A DNA stretch of 48,311 bases, taken from positions 929,204-977,514 of the forward strand of contig NW_019773847.1 of assembly GCF_001039355.2 (NCBI RefSeq). The letters are read 5' to 3'. A program made the position numbers and the translations under genes. The notes under the pieces were generated by a model, which saw only the letters and a program-made list of their open reading frames with translations, had not been told where the DNA came from and searched no databases. This document shows, piece by piece, positions 37,540 through 46,752 of this stretch (its first letter is position 1; every line of letters starts with the position of its first letter). The DNA is from Lingula anatina. Lineage: Eukaryota; Brachiopoda; Lingulata; Lingulida; Lingulidae.

Positions 37540-37822
37540 TGTTACGCCTTCGTAGCCGAGTGCTTTATGAAGGTACACTATACTCTTTGGTGTAAGCATC
37601 AATAACAGAGTCCGAAAAACTGTAAGAGGCTGTCAGTGAGTGTCAGAGAGACCCCAAAGAGAGCGATTTATTTCAAGTCACACCTTATATACATGTTCAG
37701 ATTTGTACAATGAACAGTGTTACCAATCACAGGAGAGATTCAAACTTGCACACCAGACTATACTTTACTTATAGAGACATCTAACGATAGCAATATAAAA
37801 CAATCGCAATGAGCACACTACA
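37540..37822 (-). mobile_element. LTR (LTR-A), 283 bp, - strand
   Basis: On the - strand the block begins TGTAGTGTGC and ends GGCGTAACA. It contains a TATA box (TATATAAGG, about 37685-37691) and, 13-24 bases further on, an AATAAA (37672-37667) followed by a C/T-rich stretch. These are the landmarks of a gypsy-type LTR. A purine-rich tract lies immediately upstream. It was inserted into the older integrase fragment. No second copy is in the window. Confidence 0.75.
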
Positions 37823-37828
37823 TCGTCA

Positions 37829-37844
37829 CTCACTCCCCCATTTT
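37829..37844 (-). other. Polypurine tract next to LTR-A
   Basis: The - strand AAAATGGGGGAGTGAG lies six bases before the TG of LTR-A, where the plus-strand primer of an LTR element is expected. This makes LTR-A a 3' LTR and the sequence from 37.85 kb upward the internal region of its element. Confidence 0.6.
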
Positions 37845-38193
37845 GACAAACAAAACTTCCCCCTATTATTACAATATAAACCATTACTTTAAAATTTTAA
37901 ACTAACAATTATTATAATTCAACTGAAATCTTACTTTATATTTAAAATAAACAAGTAATGCAAAGAGTTCATTCTTGTTATGCCAAGAGTCAACATTAAT
38001 AACACAAGAAAAATCAATCAAGTCCATGTCTCAGCATAATGTCCATCCTTAGGAAATCAAAAAGTTTTTAAATCCATTTTCACTTTAAAACAACTTTAAA
38101 GTAAACAAAGTAATTTTAATTCAAATTTGCGTAAAACAATATTATTAATGATAACATTGTCAGTATGAAATGTCAAATCATATTATTCATCTT

Positions 38194-38859
38194 TTATCCA
38201 TGCAGCAAAGTAAATTTCATTTGCCGATACCAATGACTACTGAGTTCACGATCCTCTGATGAAAGTTTTTGTAACAGATGATACAAAGTCCTCCAGTGAA
38301 ACAAAGTCAACAAAGAATTCAGAATCTCAGGCTCAGGCTCCATACCATTTCCATGAATATATATTTTCACCAAATTAATGTCCTCCTCGGAACATTTATT
38401 TGGTAATTTTGTTAGTCCCTCACTTTGCACATAGTTCATCAGTTCCCATATATTTCTCATATTTAGTGTCAAGATCAGAATATATATAAATCCATTCACC
38501 AACTGGATCCACAGTTTTTCATCGAATTCACCAGTTCCACACGAATGAACATCACTGTGGCATCTACGTAAAAATGAATTGTCCTTTTCCATTGATCTAC
38601 AACACCAACACACCAATCCTGGAGTCATATACCACGTCAAATAAACAGACTTCACATGACGTCCAAGATGTCCACTCAAGTTGGTACTGGACACCAGGGA
38701 CAAACTACACTGAACTTCTTTTCTCTGTTTCTTCCTGCGCTTTGAGTGGGTAACTTCCTCCCCCTCTTCACCAATTAGGACAGTAGTATCTTCCACTAGA
38801 TCCGTGTCATTATAATCGGGGACAAAACAGGCTTCATCTAGCATGTCTAAATCGTCCAT
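38194..38859 (-). CDS. Unrecognised ORF with C2H2-like finger, 221 aa, 3' region of the LTR-A element
   Basis: The best start is the ATG at 38859-38857, two bases after a good splice acceptor (TTTATTTCAG); the open frame continues upstream through the presumed intron to 38967. Visible features: an acidic N-terminus (MDDLDMLDEA, DYNDTDLVEDT), a strongly basic probable nuclear signal (HSKRRKKQRK), a degenerate finger-like block (LSGHLGRHVKSVY), then CWCC and HSDVH spaced as Cys-x2-Cys-x13-His-x3-His, one residue longer than a classical C2H2 finger. The rest is leucine-rich with no motif I know. It ends about 350 bases before the polypurine tract. It may be an accessory protein of the retroelement or a captured cellular fragment. 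The function is unknown. Confidence 0.5.
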   Translation of the reverse strand: MDDLDMLDEACFVPDYNDTDLVEDTTVLIGEEGEEVTHSKRRKKQRKEVQCSLSLVSSTNLSGHLGRHVKSVYLTWYMTPGLVCWCCRSMEKDNSFLRRCHSDVHSCGTGEFDEKLWIQLVNGFIYILILTLNMRNIWELMNYVQSEGLTKLPNKCSEEDINLVKIYIHGNGMEPEPEILNSLLTLFHWRTLYHLLQKLSSEDRELSSHWYRQMKFTLLHG

Positions 38860-38867
38860 ATCTGAAA

Positions 38868-39998
38868 TAAACTTATTTACTAGTTTATTTTCTTGAATAA
38901 AAACAAAAGAAAAACAATAATTTGAATTGCAACATATTAGTTTGAACAGTGTAACAATGTTAGGCAATATTCAATCAATTTTGCATGTAGCGTCCAATAT
39001 CTTAACAAACGCAGGTTGTCTGTTTGAGCCTTTATTGATCCACTACAAGATATGTTCTGAAATAATAATAAATAAAGATACTTAACATCTATACTTCATG
39101 ATCCTTTTCAATATGACTTACTTATATAACGACTGAATGTCACTGTTATTAAATCAATTTCTTTTATAAGTGCATAACAAAGTTAAGAAGAAACAAATTA
39201 ATTCCAAAATTAAATGATAACATGCATAAACTAGCTACTCACTAGACTTGTCTAGCCTCGACTTGTGAAACATGACAAAATACCGTATAACCTTTGTCTG
39301 CTGACACTGTAATAAATATAAAACAACTTCATGAAATTATGTAGCTAGCTGAGATAAACATACTCAATATCTAAGGAAAGAAAATAAACGTAAACTATCA
39401 GGCCTGACAAAGTTTGTTTGTTAACCACGCCTAATACATTCATGCATTATAACACGTGTTCTTAAAATGCCTTTACATTACTTGCAAATTTATATGCTAA
39501 TTACGTAATGAGCTATAAAATAGGTCTAGTAACCAAGCAACATATATAAAATGAGTTTTAAGAAAGGACCGGGCAAATACATACTGTACTTATTTGTCTT
39601 TTTTCCTACTTTCTCTTCATACGTACGAGTGTTGCGTCCTCCGTGAATCTGAACGTGTGCACCTCTCCCAACTTACGAATCTCTTTCTTCTAAAGATTAT
39701 TTTCTCAACCAAATACATAGCAATTGCACCAAATGCAGTATGTGAGATTACATGGTAATTACTTTCCCTTAAACACGGGATATAGAATTCTAGCCACTAC
39801 ATTGTTCATGTAATGAAAATGACTATAATCTAAAAAATATAAAAGTATTCATGCATAATTGTTCAATGCATCATGCTCAACAACAAATTTCAAACAAATA
39901 TTTAGTAAACATATACCAACTTGGACTGTTGTTTTGATCAAGTTACCTGATATATAATATGAAGTACAAACTATCAGATACTTTATGAATCTTTTTAT
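38868..39998. other. AT-rich sequence upstream of the zinc-finger-like ORF
   Basis: Probably the 5' intron and/or internal region of the LTR-A element. No gag, protease or reverse transcriptase was recognised here, and no 5' LTR copy. A possible donor-bearing stretch lies near 39630-39700 on the - strand but could not be confirmed. Confidence 0.4.
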
Positions 39999-40028
39999 TA
40001 TGTACAGACACAGATGTGTCTGTACATA
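39999..40028. repeat. Perfect hairpin, 14-bp arms, 2-bp loop
   Basis: TATGTACAGACACA, then GA, then TGTGTCTGTACATA. Confidence 0.95.
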
Positions 40029-40044
40029 TAGCCATCATCTGCGT

Positions 40045-40090
40045 CTGTCGTCGCCGTCACCGTCGTCGCTGTCGCTGTCGCCGTCGTCGC
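40045..40090. repeat. Impure (GTC/GCC)n trinucleotide repeat
   Basis: GTCGTCGCCGTCACC and similar units. It is GC-rich in an otherwise AT-rich region and stands right after the hairpin. Confidence 0.85.
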
Positions 40091-40317
40091 CATGTACTTT
40101 CCTTGCCATTTTACCTTTTGGCTTGAAACTTACAGAACTGATGAATATTCATAATACGCCGGTCAAGTTCGAAAATCAGCATTATCGGGCCATTTTTAGG
40201 GAAGTTATGCTTTTTTTCACTTTTTTCAGCATATATGCAACACCGTAAACACGATAAGTGAAAAACTGTATTACATTTTGGTTTGAAACCTACAGAACTG
40301 TNTTATTTTTAGACCTT

Positions 40318-40600
40318 TTAATACCCATACAATTTTCCCCTAAGATAATAGATAATATTAATATGATTTTCTGTGGATAGTTCATTAGCATATCTGTCAA
40401 AATTGTCTATTATCCAATCATATTCTTTTTCAGTAAGGAGGTTTTCCCTCCACATTCTTCCCACAAACACTCTTTCAAAACTCTTGGCTGGACAGCTTTT
40501 AAAGAACAGTTAAAGTGTTTGGATTTTCTTTCCAATCTTGTATCCATGCATATGGGGTCTCTTCCTGTACATCTATTTGCAATATGTTTGTATCATCCAT
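40318..40600 (-). pseudogene. Short frameshifted ORF after LTR-B, possible gag start
   Basis: On the - strand the ATG at 40600-40598 follows CATTTAGATC, an acceptor-like sequence, about 165 bases inside LTR-B. It reads MDDTNILQID, then YAWIQDWKENPN, breaks frame, and continues as FERVFVGRMWRENLL and NIIYYLRGKLYGY to a stop at 40318. No family was recognised. The position behind a 5' LTR suggests the beginning of gag, but sequence support is lacking. An N follows at 40302. Confidence 0.4.
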
Positions 40601-40765
40601 GATCTAAATGAAAATACAAATGATTAGAATAAATTCCTTCTATTTCAGCACTGCCAAAAATTTAAGGAAATAAAACTTTACCTTAACTAATAAACAACAT
40701 ATAAATCAATATAATCATTCTAAGGTAAAGTCTCTGAAGTGAGATGGCATCTTAATTTGTCTACC

Positions 40766-41259
40766 TGTTGTAATAACCAGCCAGCTGGTTATTCACACCT
40801 TCTTAGAGTTACTTTTTCACCAATAAGTCAACTGAGACAAGCAGGTATAGTTTTCTGCTACATGATTTATTCAATCGACTGTATAACTCGGGGTCTCTGC
40901 TCTCTTTCTCCATCTCTCTCTGTGGTATCTATAACTGTCTCCCTAACTCTCTCTCCGTGTCATTTCTCTGTGTCAATCTACTAGTATCCCCCTCTTTGTG
41001 GCTCAGTCACTGCCTTTATACTCTATCTTAATTTGCATTTTAAATTAACTTTCATAACTGACATGAAACATGCCATGCCTATATACATTAAAACTTCATT
41101 GTAAATACATAAAAATTATATCTTGCTTTACATTTTAAATGAACTGCCATGCAACATGTCATGCCTATATGCATTTGAATAATTAAAACTTAAACAAATA
41201 TGCATATCTCATGTATGCAAATTTAGAAGACTATCAGTACTAATTAATGGTTCACTACA
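40766..41259 (-). mobile_element. LTR (LTR-B), about 494 bp, - strand
   Basis: On the - strand it runs from TGTAGTGAACC to TTATTACAACA. It has a TATA box (GTATAAAGG, 41020-41015) and an AATAAA (40871-40866). The G/A-rich stretch between them contains ACACGGAGAGAGAG. It differs in sequence from LTR-A and LTR-C. One base separates its start from the end of LTR-C. As no integrase precedes it directly, it is best read as the 5' LTR of a separate, truncated element. Confidence 0.6.
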
Positions 41260-41260
41260 C

Positions 41261-41642
41261 TGTAACGGTTCATAACAAAGTACACTTTTCTTTGTTTTTA
41301 TTCTCGTTTATTCAAGACCATTGTGCTGCAGAGATATACAGAGCGATGAGCAAACAAGAATGCAATCATCATAATAATCTTATTCATAGCTATAATCTTA
41401 CTATATGATAACTATAATAATAATGATAATGTTAATAAAAGAATTAACAAAATTATTGACCACGTACGTGCAAAGATATACAGAGCGATGAGCAAATAAG
41501 AATGACAGAAAAGGGCGGCGACGATATTTATAAATGACGAAAGGCGGGAAAGATGACCAATGGGAATGAGAAAGTAAGATGACGCCCACGTGACAAAACA
41601 AAAGACGAACACCAGTGAAGACAATACATTCATACGGCTACA
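41261..41642 (-). mobile_element. LTR (LTR-C), 382 bp, 3' LTR of a gypsy element
   Basis: On the - strand it runs from TGTAGCCGTATG to AACCGTTACA. It has a TATA box (TTTATAAATA near 41530) and two AATAAA hexamers (41312-41307 and 41302-41297) close to its end. A 30-base direct repeat (TTTGCTCATCGCTCTGTATA) occurs twice inside, 140 bases apart. The integrase reading frame directly upstream ends at a TAG that overlaps the first bases of the LTR, so this is the 3' LTR of that element. Confidence 0.75.
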
Positions 41643-42576
41643 TACCAAAGCTTGACCTTTTTATAATTGGTTCCACTAACTGTGGTTCATTCAAATGAAA
41701 AGCACCTTCTCTTTTAACAAATTTTCTCAATTTGTCATGATGTACCACCTGGATTTTTCCTTTTTTATCTTTAATTGTATAGAGAGGTGGAGTTGCTTTG
41801 ATAACATCATATGGTCCTCTTTAGATAGGTCTAAGTTTCTTACTTTCTCCCTTCTTATGACTTTCAAATATACCTTCTGACCACAAGTATATTCACTCTC
41901 TCAGCTTTGCATCATACAATTGTTTTTGACGTTTCTGCACATTTTTCAGTTTTTCTCGAGCCATTTCATGTGATCTCACTCAAGTTTTTCAACCATTCAT
42001 GAGTCTCATATGGTATCAAATTTTCATTCAAACAACCTGTTAGTAAGTGCAATGGCATAAAAACTTCCCTCCCTAAGATCATCATGTTTGGAGTAAACCC
42101 TGTAGATGTATTCACAGTTGAATGTAATGCCATAACTAATTGAGGTGATCTCTATCCCAATATCTCACATTTCCTACATATTACATCTAATCATCTATGT
42201 AATAATACCCATGCATCTTTCAACTTGTCCATTAGCATTTGCTCTAAAACCAGTTGTTCTAAGTTGTTTGATTTCTAATAAAACTACACAAATTTCTAAA
42301 TAGGCTACTTTGAAAATTTGACCCTTGATCTGTATATATCTCTTGTGGACAACCAAAAGTAACTACATGTATGAATTTTTCAAAAAATGCTTTTGCTACT
42401 AATTCAGCTGTCTGATTTGGCAAAGCCACACATTGTATCCACTTAGTAAACTGATCTATCATAACCAAAATATAAGAATTCCCAAATTCACTTTGTGTAA
42501 ATGGTCCTAGTATGTCTAAATGTACCTTTTCCATAGGAAATCCTGCTTGATGTAATTTCATTGATTGCAATACAAC
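41640..42576 (-). pseudogene. Ty3/gypsy integrase, degenerate, copy A
   Basis: The - strand gives the integrase core: VHLDILGPFTQSEFGNSY with the first Asp, FGCPQEIYTDQGSNFQSSLF with the second, then in another frame GFRANANGQVERCM with the catalytic Glu. Next come GFTPNMMILGREVFMPLHLL and a C-terminal chromatin-side tail (GPYDVIKATPPLYTI, IQVVHHDKLRKFVK). Frameshifts and stops lie after RNQTT, after LSEIT and within the RPI..RGPYD block. The N-terminal zinc region is missing because the sequence is joined to a DDE transposase end at about 42576. Confidence 0.85.
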
Positions 42577-42870
42577 CTACACAGGGTCAAATTCATTGAT
42601 TTCTGTTGGCAATACTGCTGTGTGACCTGAATGCATGTTTTCTAACATTCCTCTTTGCCACATTTGTAAAAGGGACTGGTTCTTTTCAGTTGAAACAGGG
42701 TGATGATTCATTTGCTGAATATACTCTTTCAAAGACTTGTTTAGTCTAGGCATGTAAACATAATGAAGACTATATAAATGGACATCATCCAATATGTTGA
42801 GAATTCCTTCATCTTCCATTGATTCAAAGATTCTTGATTAAAAAGCAAGAACTCCAGAATAAATATCACC
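42041..42870 (-). repeat. 830-bp direct duplication, copy A (partner 42903-43733)
   Basis: The block from GGCATAAAAACTTCCCTCCC to AGAATAAATATCACC recurs 863 bases downstream with only a handful of differences, for example CCCTGTAGATG/CCATGTAGATG and AAATGTACC/AAATGAACC. It contains the end of a DDE transposase (42819-42577) fused to the gypsy integrase. The copies are separated by an N and 31 bases. Confidence 0.95.
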
Positions 42871-42902
42871 NGAAAGGACGCCGTCCAGTGTAAAGGGGCC
42901 CT

Positions 42903-43733
42903 TAGTAAATGTAATTGGCATAAAAACTTCCCTCCCTAAGATCATCATGTTTGGAGTAAACCATGTAGATGTATTCACAGTTGAATGTAATGCCATAACT
43001 AATTGAGGTGATCTCTATCCCAATATCTCACATTTCCTACATATTACATCTAATCATCTATGTAATAATACCCATGCATCTTTCAACTTGTCCATTAGCA
43101 TTTGCTCTAAAACCAGTTTTTCTAAGTTGTTTGATTTCTAATAAAACTACACAAATTTCTAAATAGGCTACTTTGAAAATTTGACCCTTGATCTGTATAT
43201 ATCTCTTGTGGACAACCAAAAGTAACTACATGTATGAATTTTTCAAAAAATGCTTTTGCTACTAATTCAGCTGTCTGATTTGGCAAAGCCACACATTGTA
43301 TCCACTTAGTAAACTGATCTATCATAACCAAAATATAAGAATTCCCAAATTCACTTTGTGTAAATGGTCCTAGTATGTCTAAATGAACCTTTTCCATAGG
43401 AAATCCTGCTTGATGTAATTTCATTGATTGCAATACAACCTACACAGGGTCAAATTCATTGATTTCTGTTGGCAATACTGCTGTGTGACCTGAATGCATG
43501 TTTTCTAACATTCCTCTTTGCCACATTTGTAAAAGGGACTGGTTCTTTTCAGTTGAAACAGGGTGATGATTCATTTGCTGAATATACTCTTTCAAAGACT
43601 TGTTTAGTCTAGGCATGTAAACATGATGAAGACTATATAAATGGACATCATCCAATATGTTGAGAATTCCTTCATCTTCCATTGATTCAAAGATTCTTGA
43701 TTAAAAAGCAAGAACTCCAGAATAAATATCACC
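42903..43733 (-). repeat. 830-bp direct duplication, copy B, with gypsy integrase fragment 43433-42903
   Basis: Nearly identical to copy A. It repeats the integrase core with both Asp blocks and the MILGRE block, then stops at the duplication border. Upstream it continues without a break into the rest of the DDE transposase, so copy B holds the original junction of that gene. Confidence 0.9.
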
Positions 43734-44956
43734 ATGCACTCTCTCAACTCTGGAGTTGTGCATAGATGATCCAGTTATAATGCTTCCTCTTTCTTCACCA
43801 CGGTTTTCTATCATATATTGCCCAACATAGTTTTCCATGCCACAGTCACAACGAACACATGATGGAAGACCCCATTCTTTCACAGCATTTTGGAAAAAGA
43901 CAGGACTGTATCTGCCTTATTGTTATTGCAGCAACAAGCATATATTAACAATCTTGTTTTGCCATCAATGCAAATATGAGTTGTGAGCTTATATCATATC
44001 AGTTTATGGCCAGAATCAATATGCCAAAGGCTGTTTGGAATTGGAACATAATATTTCCTACGGTGAATAGTCATTCTCCCTCGTAAGCTAGTGCCAACAG
44101 GATCTAAACGCCGTAAACACTCAGTGACTCTCCATCTTTGGACATGTAATTCCCCAACTTCTAAGTGTGCCAATGAACCTCCTCCTGCCAATATTTGGGG
44201 TAACAGGACCTTTATTTGAGTCACCTGTGACACTTTCATATATCATATCCAGCTCATCATCTGTTATATCTGAATAACCCTCAAATTCATCACTAAGTCC
44301 AAACTCTCTTGTCTTCTTTGGATGGTTGAAACATTCACTTGAAGGATGTCTGCTTTTTTTGCCAAGGAAAGAATAATGCACGCAAATGTTCTTGCTGTTC
44401 TTTAGTGATGCAATAGGGCTTGCGACCAGGTCCACTGTGTGAAGATACTAAAGAAGCAGAGTAAGCAGCATCTTGGTTACATTTACCTTCCTCCTCTGTA
44501 CTCACATTTGTGACTCTAAGCATGAGGATGAGAAGAGATATGCATCTCCTTAGTTCTGAAGTGGTTCTTGAATTGCGCTAGCTGGAAATCCAGTCGGATT
44601 GGGATCTCCTTTCTCAATATCAGTTTCTAAAAGCAACAAGGCCCCATTGGCATCCACTAGCTGACGCCGAGCTTCACTGCATGATTCAGCTGTTAGTTAG
44701 AAATCAGAATTTAAAAAGAGTCTCAGAACAGTTTTTAAGTTCTGTAGAAAATGACAAAAACCTGTATTTCTTATTCGTAAAACTCATCTTCGATTCTGGG
44801 CCACCATTTTGAAAGATGGTCATAAGAGTTTGTGAGTTTGAAAAGGTTGGCCTTCGCCTGTCAATGCTGACAGTTTTGCGATATTTTTCTTACCATTTTT
44901 GATATCTTTCTTAATCGCTTTCACCAGTACACTTTCGCATTCAATTCCTCCGCCAT
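43440..44956 (-). pseudogene. DDE (rve-type) transposase gene, intron-containing, degenerate
   Basis: Resembles the animal family often labelled integrase core domain protein (IS3EU- or Ginger-like; class not certain). Probable first exon 44956-44894: MAEELNAK, then after a frameshift VLVKAIKKDIKN and a GT donor. Second exon from 44689: ESCSEARRQLVDANGALLLL. Then HSGPGRKPYCITKEQQ (HTH region), REFGLSDEFEGYSDITDDEL, GRRRFIGTLRSWGI, and in the next frame HVQRWRVTECLRRLDPVG. The catalytic core follows: SLWHIDSGHKLI (first Asp), ICIDGKTRLL, SCVRCDCGMEN (second Asp), SIITGSSMHNSRVERVHGD (Glu), a TAA in place of Tyr after GVLAF, and the C-terminal block MEDEGILNILDDVHLYSLHH to GHTAV. All three acidic residues are readable but at least three frame breaks make it inactive. 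Confidence 0.8.
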
Positions 44957-45590
44957 TTTGAAAGTTGATCGCAAGGGTTCATGGGAAACTACATGTATAC
45001 TGGAGCGTGCAATGCACCATGAGATGCAATAATTCCAAAGAAGGAAAAAATAATCCGTGCTCACGAAAAAATTAAATCTTGTTCGAAATGAGAGGAAAAC
45101 AAAAAAGTTATTGTAAGACTATGTATATTTAAATTAAGTATGTGAATGTAATTCTTAGAGTACAAATAAATAATAAGTCCCAATAATTTTTCTTGCCATG
45201 GAACAGCACCATATTCAGATGAAAAGTATGATGTTAATAGTTCTCTGTCTTTTTGCATTCTTTGTTGCCATAATCTCAAGGGTGCATAGACTACAGGAAT
45301 GGACATGGACTACAGGAATGGATTACAAGATATTTTTCCTCAATATGTACTGTGTCTTGATTTATTGTTGACAACCTCTTTAAAATATACAGTAAGTGAA
45401 TCAGTAAAAAGCACTTGCTTTCATTGAAGATGAGAAATACATCATGTGAGTGTTGGATATCTGACATGCATTTAGTTTATATGATGTCAATCAATTCCTA
45501 AAATGGAAGTGTCATGGTATCATATTGTTTTGTGCTTATGTACCGTTATCATTTGCTGTTTATGAGTAAAATAAAGCCAAGGTATCCTTT
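44957..45590. other. Unassigned sequence between two mobile elements
   Basis: The - strand frame 45306-45061 (starting MSIPVVYAPLRLWQQRM) is open for 81 codons but matches nothing I know. A short tandem of GACTACAGGAATGGA occurs twice near 45290-45320. CAAAATGGCGG at the transposase start codon resembles a YY1 site. Confidence 0.4.
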
Positions 45591-45594
45591 AATG

Positions 45595-46671
45595 GGTCAC
45601 TTCCACTTCATTATCTTGGATCTATTTATTGGCAAAACAGGAGTCAACCATAGTGATGAGCAATTATCCTTCAATGGAAAATTGGTGAAACCAGAACCTT
45701 GGGTCAAGCTCCTTGGGGTTTACTTTGACTCAAGACTGACTTTCAACAAACACATCTCAGAATTATGTTCAAAAACAGCATGTCAATTAAACACACTGAA
45801 AAGGCTTTCAGCTCATCTAGATGTCCCAAATCGGCTTGCCATTTTCAGACACTTTACATTATCAAACTTAAATTATTGTCTGTTAGTATGACACTTTTGT
45901 GGTGAGGGAAATATGAAAACACTAGAAAAGATACAGGAAAGGGGTCTAATATTTGTCTACGACAACCACACAAACAGTTACGACGAGCTTTTAAATATGT
46001 CAGGCCTCAGCACTCTGCACTTGAACAGGCTACGTATGCTTGCACTTGAGGTTTACAAAGCTATACATGGACTTGCACCTTCCTACATCTCCGACCTTTT
46101 CCAGGAAAGAATAACAAGTTACAACCTTAGAGGAGAAAAGACCCAGATTTAACACAGTGACATATGGCAAAAAAATCCTTGTCATATCTTGGGCCAAAAA
46201 TATGGAATGATATCTCAAATGACTTAAAAGCAAAGCATCAATTCAAATGAGTTTAAATCGCTTTTAAGGCTTTGGGAAGGACCCAAATGCAGATGTAGCC
46301 TGTGTAACCTATATGCTTTTAGTGAAACTGTGTAATAATACGACATGTTTACATTATTTTATATAACTGTATCAGTGGGCATTGTAGGTAGAATTGTCTG
46401 TTTTTCACAATTGATTTAGGTATAGCATTCTGCACATTTCCCATAAAAAAACTTCTTTTTTCCTAATTTGCTATCTTAATAGATTTCATGTGTTTTTGTA
46501 TACTCTTTGTAGAATGATTTTCCTTTTACTCTCTTACTAGACTTCATGTGTAATATTGCATTATTGTGAATATGTTTTTGTCCTTACCCAGTCGGAGAAT
46601 AGCTGTAAAGCTAATGTTTCCATTCAATTTATAACCGACATGAAATAAAATTTATTGTATTGTATTGTATC
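45595..46671 (+). mobile_element. Non-LTR retrotransposon (LINE) 3' end, 5'-truncated
   Basis: The frame carries the C-terminal part of a LINE reverse transcriptase: VKLLGVYFDSRLTFNKHI, NTLKRLSAHLDVPNRLAIFR, SNLNYCLLV, a TGA where Trp is expected, then HFCGEGN, LEKIQERGLIFVYD, YDELLNMSGLSTLHLNRLRM, LALEVYKAIHGLAPSYI and YNLRGEKTQ. After one frameshift come PRFNTVTYGKK and, close to the end, LRLWEGPKCRC. The 3' UTR ends in AATAAAATT and a (TTGTA)n tail at about 46655-46671, typical of such elements. The clade (CR1/L2/RTE-like) was not settled. Confidence 0.85.
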
Positions 46672-46752
46672 TTTTAATTAGTTTAATTAGTTTAATTTGT
46701 CAGTACACAAGTTCAATGGGTGAAATACTTCGTAGCATTTAGTGCCAAATAG

